Assembly: GCA_009746045.1 (NCBI GenBank)
Contig: RPFO01000103.1
Location: 352,070-409,569, forward strand
Reading direction: 5' to 3'
Source: Mesostigma viride
Taxonomy: Eukaryota; Streptophyta; Mesostigmatophyceae; Mesostigmatales; Mesostigmataceae
DNA: 57,500 nt
This document shows, piece by piece, positions 31,501-43,554 of the stretch (positions are counted from its first letter, which is position 1; each line of letters begins with the position of its first letter). The notes beneath the pieces are model-generated. The model made no database searches. It saw nothing but the letters and a program-made list of their open reading frames with translations, and was not told the origin of the DNA. The translations under genes and the position numbers were made by a program.

Positions 31501-34175
31501 TAAACCCTTCTCAGGGCTCATTCCCCATGGGGTCCAAGCTCGATCTAAACCCTAAACCCTAAACCCTAAACCCTAAACCCTAAACCCTTCTCAGGGCTCA
31601 TTCCCCATGGGGTCCAAGCTCGATCTAAACCCTAAACCCTAAACCCTAAACCCTTCTCAGGGCTCATTCCCCATGGGGTCCAAGCTCGATCTAAACCCTA
31701 AACCCTAAACCCTAAACCCTAAACCCTAAACCCTAAACCCTAAACCCTAAACCCTAAGCCCTAAACCCTAAACCCTTCTCAGGGCTCATTCCCCATGGGG
31801 TCCAAGCTCGATCTAAACCCTAAACCCTAAACCCTAAACCCTAAACCCTAAACCCTAAACCCTAAACCCTAAGCCCTAAACCCTTCTCAGGGCTCATTCC
31901 CCATGGGGTCCAAGCTCGATCTAGACCCTAAACCCTAAACCCTAAACCCTAAACCCTAAACCCTAAACCCTAAACCCTAAACCCTAAACCCTAAACCCTA
32001 AACCCTAAACCCTAAACCCTTCTCAGGGCTCATTCCCCATGGGGTCCAAGCTCGATCCCCATTCCCCTGTATGGGCAGTGTCCCATGAGCGACACAGTGC
32101 ACAATGCAGCGAGTACCCTCCACAGCAGCACAGCGCACGATGCAGTGCATTGGAGTACCTGGCTGCTGGGTGCAACATGCCACATGCCCAGAGAGCGGAC
32201 AAAACATGCCCAGAGAGTGGACAGAGCAGACCCGGAAATAACAAAAGACCAAGATGCGATCTACATCATCAACTGACATGCTTTGCCCAGCGACCACTAA
32301 TCGGGCTCATGTTGGTGATGCCGCGGCACCGCCAATAGAAGTTCCTGTATGCCTGCTACTTGCTAGTCTGAATACAGTCTTGTTGAAAAAAACCAACTCA
32401 ACAGCGGTAGCTTTCCTTTTCTAACACCCCCGAATAAGCCTTCAACAAGCCCATAACCCAAAGCCCCCAACATGGCCCCATTGAACACGTAGACTGCGTC
32501 ACGTGGGCATAAATCCGCAATGAGATGACTTATAAATCAACACGGCCCAATCTGCCTAGCCAAGATTATAGACCCCAATCCCAAGCCCCCGACAAGAAAA
32601 CTACTGCCTAGTGCAGAAGATAGCCCCCGTTTTCTGGCAAGTGATAGACCCGACTGGTATATAGATTATCTAATGCACTATTAAATTATCTAGTGCATTT
32701 TTTAATTATCTAATGCCTGCGTGGCACGTGGATCGATATTAGGCATCACCCCATCCCATTCTATTTCAATGAGGATTGATGCTCGCGTGATGCAGTCTAC
32801 CTGACAATTAATCAACCACCCCACCCCCCATCCCAACAGACCACCCATTAGGCATGCTCATGTAGTCCTGAACATTCTAACATCTCTTAATACATACTCT
32901 AGCTATACCGTTGTCTCTGTGATATTGTGTACATAGTGTGGGAGGTCGTCACTTTTAGAACAATACACCTCCTTAAACCACTTGCCTGGCGAATACCCCA
33001 CACACACACTCACCCCTACAAACCACCCAAAAATACCACTTGACTGGCAAGTTAAGCCCCCCCAATTCCCCCAACCACCCACAATCACATTATCAGAATC
33101 CAATTAGCTTGCCTGGAACGAGGATCGAGGTTAAGATTCCCCCCCCCCCCAGCAAATCACCCCAAATTACCACTTGACTGGCGAGTTGATCTCCCTCATC
33201 AAAACAAGCCATCTCAGCATGACCGCAAGCCAACCCACATGCCTGGCATGAGGATCGAGAGAGTAAAAAACTGCCCCCATCCCAACAAAACCACCCAAAA
33301 GTACCACTTGCCTGGCGAGCGCCGTCTCAAACGCCGGGTGGAACGGCCGAAACATCGAGTCATGCTGCGAGACGTACACCTTGGCCCTGCCACCCGGCAC
33401 GCAGGCCGCCAGCCGGGCCGCAAACTGGCGGCACACCTCGTCCAGCGCGGCGCGCACCTGCATGTACTTGAGCGCCGCGTTGTAGTCCGGGATGGACTCG
33501 TTGGGGTCGATCAAAGGGAAGGGGATCTCCACGCGCACGAAGCGGCGGAAGTTGCCCAGATCGAGCGCGGAGCGCACGGCTTCCCCGAGCATGTCGGGCA
33601 TCTGGGGGAGAAGACGTGGCAGGTGGCGAGCGACAGGAAACAAAGGAATTACGAGAACGAGGTGCCAGCCCCATGACGCACAACCAAGCGACACGATGTT
33701 GCCGTAGTATCAAGGGGGAAATCACGCTCGCACGATAACGACACCCCAGTTGGTAACAAGTGGGAATGGAACGTCATGTGCAAAACCGAATTCGCTTTCT
33801 GCACTCGGGTCAGTGCAGAAAGCCGCACGTGGCAATATACAGCTTCAGCCAAAAGTTCAGCTAGGAATCAAACTATGCCTGCGCGCCTAGGCTCACCTTG
33901 CAGGGGAGTTCCTCGGGCGGGCCCCCTCTTCGATACACCATCGATGTGGTCACGTGACGGCATGATCTGCCTCGCTGGACAGGGACGTTTTGTGACACTG
34001 AGGTTTTCGATGCAATATTCTTCTCAGGCGAGAAAAATGCCGGGGAAAACGCGCCTTTTGCGGGACTTGGGTTCACCCAGCTCTCCCTTATAACTCGGCG
34101 ATGTGCCCTAGCGACATTTTCTGTGAGGGGGGGGGAATAGATGGAGGCTCCCAGAGCCAAAGCAGACCTCACCAT
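25383..34175 (-). CDS. Five-exon gene: DUF1995-domain protein, probably plastid-targeted
   Basis: Exons (minus): 34175-33897, 33601-33312, 30601-30451, 28190-28074, 25514-25383. Lengths 279, 290, 151, 117 and 132 join in phase throughout to about 322 aa. The first ~90 residues are rich in Ser/Arg/Ala with few acids, as in a plastid transit peptide. Then come ELPCKMPDMLGEAVRSALDL, RFVRVEIPFPL, AKVYVSQHDSMFRP, SVVLVACPMSQDVAYIQAL, SPIIVFNALWEREDFF and VAYSVEEYTVPMSWLDKL. This is the DUF1995 order: N-terminal helix, a 'vE.p.P' strand, a 'VVLVAC….QD' strand, a 'P.VxxN..W' strand, and a terminal aromatic strand. Plant members include LPA3-type photosystem assembly factors; role here inferred only. 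Intron 2 uses a GC donor (GCAAGT). Introns make up nearly 90 percent of the gene. Confidence 0.75.
25656..25700. repeat. echo of DUF1995 exon 5 acceptor edge
   Basis: GAACTCAAATGCAAATGCCCA … ACTCCTACGCAT repeats the real edge at 25485-25522 (CAAACTCACGCGCAAACGCCC ACTCCTGCGCAT) in diverged form with a 5-bp insertion. Confidence 0.6.
26583..27000. repeat. two tandem duplications in DUF1995 intron 4
   Basis: 26583-26764 holds two ~96-bp copies (ACTATGCCTGCACTAGTAAA … GACTAGTTGTCTAACAAGAT). 26812-27000 holds two ~105-bp copies (CAGCCGCCAGCAAG … GCAGCG.TCCTTGT … TAGGTGATC … CACAAACTCT). The rest of 25.7-27.2 kb shows no coding signal that I trust. Confidence 0.75.
27276..27553 (-). mobile_element. 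SINE-like element family 1, copy e
   Basis: The best-preserved copy. The 3' end (left) is a TTTAATGAC tail plus hairpin GTGCTCCGTGACTCCCC / GAGAGCAC. The body reads GGGTCCGATTGAGCACCC (B-box-like), and the 5' end lies near 27553. A short TACCCAA repeat on either side may be the target duplication. It lies in intron 4 of the DUF1995 gene. Confidence 0.65.
27651..28052. repeat. 25-bp minisatellite, 16 copies
   Basis: The unit is CTCACAACCACTCCTTGCTA plus TTGTG, with CAACC/CAGCC variants. It abuts the donor of DUF1995 exon 4. A weak echo of that exon's 3' edge (27612-27640) lies on the other side, so the array separates echo from exon. Confidence 0.9.
28074..28190 (-). CDS. DUF1995 gene, exon 4
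   Basis: 39 codons between acceptor ACGCAG and donor GTATGT. It reads AAPKTSPIIVFNALWERE then DFFLNEGGFGSALHRD. It is sandwiched between a 25-bp minisatellite on its donor side and a 50-bp minisatellite beyond its acceptor. Confidence 0.7.
28330..29335. repeat. 50-bp minisatellite, about 20 copies
   Basis: The unit is GGCATGGCCACATAACGCTC then GATGCGACGAATACGACTAA then TAGGCATATA. Variants in the last third (TAACAGGCG, TAATAGGCA, TTATAGGCATC) could allow the array history to be read. It lies in intron 3 of the DUF1995 gene. Confidence 0.95.
30107..30371. repeat. two echoes of DUF1995 exon 3 donor edge
   Basis: 30265-30371 repeats about 50 bp of exon 3's end almost perfectly, with ACCGCCGCGAGTGCCTGAAT, a GTAAG-type donor, and more distantly GGCTTCATCGCCCGCA. 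30107-30150 is an older copy (ACCGCCTGTG … CGCCACATCTTG). The real edge is at 30446-30535. Confidence 0.75.
30451..30601 (-). CDS. DUF1995 gene, exon 3
   Basis: 151 bp. Its first base completes the Ser codon begun in exon 2, then FTGWPRDWLGLRYVRCCGRE and MKPSVVLVACPMSQDVAYIQ. Donor GTGAGT at 30450-30445, phase 0. The 'VVLVACPMSQD' strand is a DUF1995 hallmark. Confidence 0.75.
30709..30760. repeat. short head-to-head TTTAGGG/CCCTAAA junction
   Basis: About five degenerate TTTAGGG units run into GTTTAGGGACCCTAAAC, a palindrome of telomeric sequence with one central base. It lies in DUF1995 intron 2, about 0.7 kb before the composite C-strand array. Confidence 0.75.
31423..32056. repeat. composite interstitial telomeric array
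   Basis: Blocks of CCCTAAA (about 4 to 14 units) alternate with seven near-identical ~40-bp spacers (TTCTCAGGGCTCATTCCCCA then TGGGGTCCAAGCTCGATCTA) containing the palindrome CCCCATGGGG. It is a higher-order satellite in DUF1995 intron 2. Repeats of the plant/green-algal telomere type fit a green-lineage host. Confidence 0.9.
32975..33190. repeat. three echoes of DUF1995 exon 2 GC-donor edge
   Basis: ACCACTTG[CA]CTGGCGA-type copies occur at 32975, 33031 and 33170, against the real edge at 33303-33325. Each is set in similar flanks (AAATACCACTTG … GGCATGAGGATCGAG … AACCACCC), so a ~140-bp unit spanning the splice site has been tandemly copied. Confidence 0.7.
33312..33601 (-). CDS. DUF1995 gene, exon 2
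   Basis: 290 bp after acceptor CCCCCAG. It contains MLGEAVRSALDLGNFRRFVR, EIPFPLIDPNESIPDYN and KVYVSQHDSMFRPF. It ends in phase 2 at CAG followed by GCAAGT, a consensus GC-AG donor. Three further copies of this edge follow in the intron. Confidence 0.75.
33897..34175 (-). CDS. DUF1995 gene, exon 1 (transit peptide)
   Basis: 93 codons from ATG at 34175 to donor GTGAGC (33896-33891), phase 0. The sequence is basic and hydroxylated (MVRSALALGASIYSPPL … RRVIRESW … RGRSCRHVTTS), ending PEELPCK. The start is chosen by length and composition; ATGs further in would shorten the presequence. Confidence 0.55.
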
Positions 34176-36074
<1,899 letters not shown>

Positions 36075-38088
36075 AGCTTGCTGACACACCATCGCGCCAT
36101 CGCACGTCACGCGGCATAGCATAGCGCTCCACGTCATGACTATGATAAGTGGATGATGAGGATGATAAAGCGTGCCTGCGCTTCATCACATGCCGCTATG
36201 ATTATGAAACACTGAGGCCATGGCACGCGCTGTGCGCAGGCGTTGACAGCCAAGGCCTTGGGTTGAAGGACTTGGCATCGTCCGCGCTTGAAGGGCTTCG
36301 GCGGCGCCTGCTGACCGGCATTGCAGATGCACTTTGCGCGGCAGATGAGCCGACTTTTTCTGCCACTGTGGGATGGCAGAGTGGGATGTGGTGGCGGACT
36401 GTGATGAGATGGCGGAGCCGCAGCCCTGTGGCATATGACGGCGATGGCGATGACGGTGACGGAAGTGACGATGGTCCGACCCCTCAAGGCCTGTGGATGC
36501 GCTCAGCAGCTAGACTCTGTTGACTAGAATCTCAGCATCGCTTTTTCCCTCTTGGCGGGATGTGCTCTGGGTGGAGGGGGGGCGGAAGTGGCCCGTGGGT
36601 CGGTTTACATCATGGCCTACTGACAAGGGCGAGTGTGGGAGCTGATTTGCTTGGCCCCTTCTTTGCCAGCATCCCAATGGAGTAACCTGTCGGTGGCATC
36701 GATGAAATGAAGGCCTTGGTGGCAACGTGGAGTGGTGATGTGCCCAGTGTAATGCTGATGCACGCCACATCTCCCCGCCTGTTCGTGGCATTGCCCACTT
36801 GTAGGGTACTACCATGAGCCACGTCGAAGACGTCACACATCCTCTGTGTCTGGGAGTCGGTCGGGTCGAGGTCCGCGACGACGACGTGACGTCACAGTTT
36901 GTGCACCTTGTGAGCAGCTGCTGGTGTGGTCAACATTTCACAATCCCACCCCGCAAGGGGGGCTGCCTCGCAAAGCCGTAGGTGACACTTTTGACATCTG
37001 CTGCCCCTTTGAGCAAGCAGCTGCTGGTCATACTATGCTTTTGGAGCTGTCACCCACCCTCGGAGGAGAGGGCGCATCCAGTTGCCGTAGCCTGCTTGTT
37101 GCCACAGCGGGTGGTGGTGGTAGACGGCAAACCTCACCCCTGTGATGCAGCGCCCACCCTGCCAGGCAGCGTCCAGCGCACACCTCTTTTTTGTGGGTGG
37201 CTGGTGGGAAGGGTGGTTAGGAAAGAACGAGTGCTTGGGGGGGAGGAGGGAGGGAAGGAGTGGAGGAAGGGATGAAAGGGGGGATTTCTTGTTTTTGAAG
37301 TGACTTAAAAGCTCCTTGTGGGGGATTTGCGCGACAAACTGGCTGGGGAGGGTTCGAAGTGGTTGCCCGTGTGGGCCTGTTGCAGTGACAAATCCGGCCC
37401 ACTGAATGGCCAACAGTCAGTGCTCTTTTTCCTTTTTTATCCTGGCATCGTTAGGTGGCGGCAGGCCTCCTATCTCGCGGTTTATAGGCTGCCCAGAAAA
37501 TGTACAGATCAATCATTGTTCTCGTTGCGGCAAGTGGTGTCAGCAATGACCAGGGCCAGGATAGTCTGCAAGAATGGGGTGATTTGACTGCGTCGCGCTC
37601 AGGAAATGCGCTTCTGCGGATCATATAGGGTTTCTAGGGACCAGTAGACTAGGTCAATTAGTTGTGCACAAGCAGTCACGGCAGCCTGCCTCCTGCGGTC
37701 GCCCCTTGGTAGGCACGTGTGGGGCCGACCTGGACGGTCAGTGCCAGATGTCGCTCAGTTGTTGATGGAGAATGGTGATGGCTCAGGATCACACCGATCC
37801 CTGCCGCACACACTACAAGATACTTGCATTAGTTTAGACTTTGCTTTCCCCGTGTGAGTCAGGGGCTATCCAGGTGACACTGTGCACGTAGTGATGTATT
37901 TATTTATTCACAAATGGTGTATCTGAATTTATGCATGGTTGACCAGTCCTCTTGTGTTTTCATGCATGGTTGGTTTTCTTGTGCACAAACTGCTAGCTCC
38001 TGCATAAATTTCTCCAAAGCTAGCTGGTAATGCGACAAGGCACATGCATTCACGCCAGTGATGTACACGACACAAGACGGGCACGTCA
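36075..38088. other. mostly unreadable intergenic stretch
   Basis: No confident gene. The best frame is minus 36840-36610 (CDVFDVAHGSTLQVGNATNR, then VACISITLGTSPLHVATKAF), which has a retroelement-like flavour but no diagnostic motif. Purine-rich runs occur at 37200-37280. Confidence 0.35.
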
Positions 38089-38121
38089 AACTAATTTCGA
38101 ATTTCGAATTCGAAATTAGTT
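38089..38121. repeat. 33-bp perfect palindrome
   Basis: AACTAATTTCGAAT and its exact complement flank a 5-base centre (TTCGA), giving a 14-bp stem. Isolated, with no gene next to it. Confidence 0.85.
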
Positions 38122-38489
38122 CATAGTCAAACGTTAAAATAACACATTGCATACACGAGTGCTGTTGAGCTGGCTCCACCAGGGTTGCTTGCACGTACAT
38201 GCATGTGAGTGACCCGTGCATCCCAGTACTTGACATATGGCCCCGCACATTGCATCGACCGCGTATACAGCGCTAGCGCTGCATGATGAATGATGCACAA
38301 CGGTCGATGCTTGATAGGAGTCAAGCTGTGGACAGAGTTCCAATGTGGTCCTGCTCCCATCAGGTTGCATGCGATAACTAGATCGATCACCTGTCCGTAC
38401 CAATCATGTGCACCTTGCAAGCATTTAGCAAGTGCCGGCGCGTGTGCATGGTTCCATCTGCTTGCAGCTAGGCACCCTGCCTGTGACAC

Positions 38490-38518
38490 CAAGGAGACAA
38501 CCAGCGCAGGCCAGAAAT
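38490..38518 (-). mobile_element. 29-bp micro-insertion sequence, third site
   Basis: Identical core to 1001-1029 (CAAGGAGACAACC … GGCCAGAAAT). I see no convincing duplication at its flanks, so this copy is older or inserted differently. Confidence 0.5.
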
Positions 38519-38521
38519 CAG

Positions 38522-39627
38522 GCGGTCGATCACATCGGTTTCAACTCAAGACTCCAGCGACCGTTGTCTCATTCACCGGTCCATGTAGAAGTCCTGCCAT
38601 CTGCTCCACACTGATTGTCAAAGAGGCAACCGGCATGCATGAACATCAGTCATGACCGTGCATGCATGCAAGACCTGCACACTGCTATGAGCACATATGC
38701 AGCAGACATTGCACCGCCGCGGTACTTGGCAAGATATGAGGAGGAGGCAAGCATCACAGAAGGTCACCGGCCACCTTTCTCACCTGCAAATGCATTATCA
38801 AGACATGCTGCACATGACGGGATTGGCATATAGCGCCCGGGCCAACCACTTCAGCTAGTGCTCAGGCAGCCTGTAATCGCAGTACGTAGCAAGCCGGGGT
38901 TGCGGCAGTGACAACGGTTTGGTAGTGCCACAGGTTTTATTGATGGTGGGGGTATCCATGGTAGAAAACTGTCCCAATAAGCGTGGATCATTGACAGATT
39001 TTTAAACGAATGGCCGATGCCAGCGCCCAGCGGCTAGCACACCAGGCAAGACTGCCTTGGAATGCATGCTGGTATCCGATCTATTGCCCTACTGGAGGCT
39101 GTGTGACCATGCAGTGGCAGCCTGGTAGTTGTAACAGCTGTGCGCAGGTGGTGTCTTTGTAACTAGTCCAAACCCTTGGCCAATTCATCAGCAGATCACC
39201 CAGTGCTTGCTGCCGTGCGTTAGCCAAATGTGCTCTGGCACTTCCATTGACAAGGTCTGACACACCAGAGCGAGAGATGGGGCTGGACGCTGGCCAAGCG
39301 CCCCGGCTCCTGAATTAACTTGTGGCTCACAGCTACTGCTTCGCAAGGCAGACCCCTTTTATGTTAACGCCTTTTATGTCCGGGGTCCATGATTCCCGTA
39401 CTTGTTGAGCAAATCTTGTGCGTTAACTATTGCAAGCAGCCAGGCACTGCCGCCCTGCGCCCTTAACATAACTTGAATGGAACGTATACACAACCAATGT
39501 TCACGTACAGAGCAACGCAACATGTATGGTCAACGGTCACCACGACCTGCCATACGCCATGCCATACGCCATGGCTAGCTTGTATATATTCACAGTTGGT
39601 TTGAACACACATACAGAGTAAAGCGCA
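38522..39627. other. gene-free stretch
   Basis: I see no coding signal, only short local repeats such as CATACGCCATGC at 39550 and TTTTATGT near 39360. Confidence 0.4.
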
Positions 39628-40647
39628 ACACACACGATTAAAATTAAATTAAATTATAACATGCCTCCGTGGGGAGATCATGTAGCACATGTTCCATGAT
39701 GGATGGGGTGGAGGAAGCCGCGTAATCGAACTATCCTAACTCTAAGCTATCTAGTCTAGTAAATCCTAACTACACTACTCATCAAAACGCCTCCTCCGCT
39801 TGGGGGGAGGTGGCTTGCCCACAGGGTCGGGCGTGTGCGCCTTGACAATCTTCTTCCACCGCGTCTTGTCCTGCATGGCAGTCCAAAGACGGTAGAGAGA
39901 GTGGATGCGGTGCTCAAACTGGGCTGGGACCACTAGGTCGTCCAGCAACATCTGGATGTAGTTTGTGACAGGTTTCCCTACCCTTTTGGGAATGCCCTCG
40001 GGGCCAGGCCAGGTCAGAATGTGTCGCCCTGGCTGGCCAAGCCGCTGGGGGCCGGCCAGACCAAGGGCGGTGTCGACCTGGCTGGTGCGAGCAAGGTGTC
40101 CTACAAATGCTATCCTACGCTGCCTAATCTCGTCCGAAATACGAGGCATGCCATGATACAAAGACTCTGATGACGGACGCTTGGAAAACCCTACGTTAAG
40201 GACCTGTCGGAGCATCCTGTAAACCGTGCCGTCTAGCCTAGCTGCCAGTTTGGGTGGGATTGTCCACGCCTCGGCGCCATATACGTGAGCACCGTGAGGA
40301 CGAGGACCTTGAAGAGCATGCGCTTGCGGTGCTCGCCCAGGCCCTTCGAGCGCCAGTAGGTGTTGAGCGAACAGAGCTTGGCCCAGGCAAGGCCGATGCG
40401 GGTGTCCACATCGTCGGCAGTGTCAGGAAGCCAACTCCCCAACAGCTTGAAGCGGTCGCGGAACGGGACCTCCGTCCCGTCGAGCAGGCGCGGCAGCTCG
40501 GTGGTGTACTGGAGGCCCCAATCACCATCGCCTCAGTTTTGACACTAATCTCCAACCCCACCGCCCGCGCCTCCAGGCTCAGACAGTCCATGCAGCCAGG
40601 TCTGAATGTGCTCGGGGCTCTCGATGAGGGTGACAGACACACACGAT
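39628..40647 (-). mobile_element. LINE-A: 5'-truncated 998-bp copy with 11-bp target duplication
   Basis: The body 39639-40636 lies between two copies of ACACACACGAT (39628-39638, 40637-40647). The truncation falls just after the RT catalytic motif, at the codons for LIES. The intact end of the protein (146 codons, 40215-39775) reads VLNVGFSKRPSSESLYHGMP to KRRRRFDE and lacks the frameshifts of the 7.2-kb copy. The 5' part is shifted twice. The hairpin and TTTAA tail are at the left end. Confidence 0.85.
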
Positions 40648-40934
40648 GAGCACTGCATACCATGAGCCGTTGGGAGCAAAACTTGTTTTCCGCACACAGT
40701 CATCATGCCGCCACTGGCGGCATTTTACGTGTCAATGTAATATTTAACAAAATCAAACATCGTCAATTTGTGCCACTAAGTTCCACGAGGTTGGGTTCAG
40801 CATGCTTGCCAGGGTGTAGTAGACACCCTTTTCATTTGTCCTCACAGTGGGCTCCAGAAACGTTACAGTATACTCGTCAACAATCCACGAGGGCGCCATC
40901 AGCTTGCATGGGCGCAGTGCAACAAGACACAAAT

Positions 40935-41847
40935 GGTTCATGCTAGCATCAGGGCAACATGGTTGATGCTAGCATGAGGCCACACATGATGGTTATAACG
41001 CTGGCATCAGGCCTGCCACACAATACACGTGATGGTCAACGCTGGCATCAGGCCACGTGTACGTGATGGTCAACGCTGGCATCAGGCCACACACAATACA
41101 CGTGATGGTTAACGCTAGCATCAGGCCCTGGGCACACAATACACGTGATCGGTCAACGCTGGCATCAGGCCACACCACACACGTGATGGTCAACGCTGGC
41201 ATCAGGCCCCACACAATACACGTGATGGTCAACGCTGGCATCATGGCCACACAATACACGTGATGGTCAACGCTGGCATCAGGCCCCACACAATACACGT
41301 GATGGTCAACGCTGGCATCATGCCACACACAATACACGTGATGGTCATTGCTGGCATCAGGCCACACAATACACGTGATGGTCAACGCTGGCATCAGGCT
41401 CCACACAATACACGTGATGGTCAACGCTGGCATCAGGCCACACACAATACACGTGATGGTTAACGCTAGCTGGCATCAGGCCCCACACAATACACGTGAT
41501 GGTCAACGCTGGCATCAGGCCCCACACAATACACGTGATGGTCAACGCTGGCATCAGGCCCCATGCACAATACACGTGATGTTTAACGCTAGCTGGCATC
41601 AGGCCCCACACAATACACGTGATCGGTCAACGCTGGCATCAGGCCCCACACAATACACGTGCATGATGGTTAACGCTGGCATCAGGCCCCACACAATACA
41701 CGTGATGGTTATTAACGCTAGCATCAAGCCACATGTGATGGTTAACGCTGGCATCAGGCCACACACAATACACGTGATGGTCAACGCTGGCATCCGGCCC
41801 CACAATACACGTGATGGTCAACGCTAGCATCAGGCCACACATGATGG
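40935..41847. repeat. 39-bp minisatellite, left part
   Basis: The unit is ACACGTGATGGTCAACGCTG then GCATCAGGCCCCACACAAT, 39 bp, about 23 copies with GGTTAACGCTAGC variants. Each unit carries CACGTG. Frames are open on both strands because 39 is divisible by 3. The array is continuous with 43555-44716; the gap is the piggyBac-like insertion. Confidence 0.95.
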
Positions 41848-43554
41848 TTAACCCCTAAATGGTCTTGCTGCCGATTTTCCGCCAAAAAGTGACTTACAGC
41901 CGATTTGTCGGCACCTACTCGGGGGACCAGTTTGCGAGAATACTATTGGGAATTAGGAAACGTTTAGCTGAGAAGAATGAAAGTTTATAAGTTTCTCCAG
42001 AACATGATACTAGGGTTTGCTATATTTTGACCAAGTTTAACAGGTGTTCCAGACCGTCAAAGTACAAGGGGTCAGGGTACTTTTTCACGTACAACGTGCA
42101 TTCCGGAAAACGACGACCTGGCCATGGCGGCTTGCGCCCACGCATGGCATTTACGTTTGCGTTCGAATTTTCTGGCCAAACTTAGGATATTGATTTTATA
42201 CGTCCTAAAGATCATACAGGCCAATTTTTGGTTCGCGGGAATGCCATTTGATAGGTGTCGGCAGCGTTCTTGCTGGAAAAAACTGCGATCAGGCCGGACA
42301 ATAGAAACGTTGACAGCAATACCTTTCCGGCGTATTTTAAAGGATATATCGGTTTCTTTGTACTTTTTATGATACATATTAGTCGTAAACGTGCAAGGGT
42401 GGCCAGAAATCGCCGAATCCAGCGACCATGCTGCACAAATTTGGTGTGCCGAAATGCGCCATTTTGCGGCCACCGCCTGGGCCAAGGTAACGCCATCCAT
42501 GCCTGGTAAAGCTTAAGCATCGTTTTCCTATCGATGTTTGACGTTTATATATACGTTCTAGCTTGTGTAGCACATTCTTTTTGGATTATTCATGCTCTTT
42601 CTTGACCCTGGCCTGGCCCCTTTCTAAAACACCCTTCTTAGATGCTTCCCTCAGTCAGTTGACCTGCCACAGGGTGATGGTGATAAGTTTTAGAGGCTGT
42701 ATGGGTTTGAATACCTCCATATATGTTTGTTATACATTTCCCACACACATATTGCATGAGTGTGAGGCAGTTGGCTGGTCTCTGTGGCATCATCAAGCAT
42801 GTAACCGGTGAGTAGAAGCTTCCCATTGTCAGCATGTGCCACCAGGTGTGCTGGCCATCACCTGGAAAGCTATAGCAGCTTAGGCCTAGTTTATCCTTGC
42901 TAGGGCAGGCTGAAATAGGCTTAAAATCACTAGTTTGTTGGTGGCTGCCTCCTAGAATGCATGCCTTGCGTAGGGTATCCGTACCACGTTACCTACGTGC
43001 ATGGACAAGGTGGCACCTGCACATAGGTGCCATGTAAGGGCAGTGTGATGATGCAGTTATGTTTCCCCATAATTGTGGAAGGGAAATGTATTGTTTGGCA
43101 TGGTTGGGGGCCATATTAGTAGGTATTAGTAGGTAGTATGCCCACTCCTACCCCCTTGGTTGCTTTTTACCAACGGTACCCCTATGGGCTGTACTGGGTG
43201 TAACTGCTGGTATACCCACCCAAATGATGACCCCAATGGCTCAAACTGTTCAGCAACTAATTGTTTATCATCCCTGAAGTGGTAGGTGCCTAGCTCTTAC
43301 AACATAATTCAAAATGCACATTCTACCAAAAATGAAAACGCTCGTCTTGACCCCCCTGACTTTGACGGCAGTTATACATGGCCTACGATGAATATATGTG
43401 AGGTTGTGATATATCATGGCTTAGGGCAACTCATGGACATGCTTGCCCCCCAAGGACAGCCATTGGATATTGCTAGGTTGTACAGGGGCTGGTTTACAAA
43501 ATAGGTGAGTTACTGCCGATTTATCGGCAGCATTTCCGCCCATTTAGGGGTTAA
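41848..43554 (+). mobile_element. piggyBac-like element, copy 1 (1699 bp), in the minisatellite
   Basis: The element 41852-43550 starts CCCCTAAATGG and ends CCATTTAGGGG (GCCCATTTAGGGG), flanked by TTAA on both sides. The empty site GATGGTTAACGCTAGC is exactly a variant unit of the host minisatellite. TTAA targets with CCC…GGG ends are piggyBac hallmarks. Subterminal GCCGATTTGTCGGC and GCCGATTTATCGGC inverted repeats lie near each end. No transposase is visible. Minus 42500-42072 holds a 142-codon ORF kept in both copies, and near the right end a short frame reads RLDPPDFDGSYTWP. Confidence 0.8.

Noticed and set aside
31423-32056. CRISPR-like array (regular 40-bp repeats with spacers)
   Set aside because: The 'spacers' are all CCCTAAA telomeric units and the host is a eukaryote.
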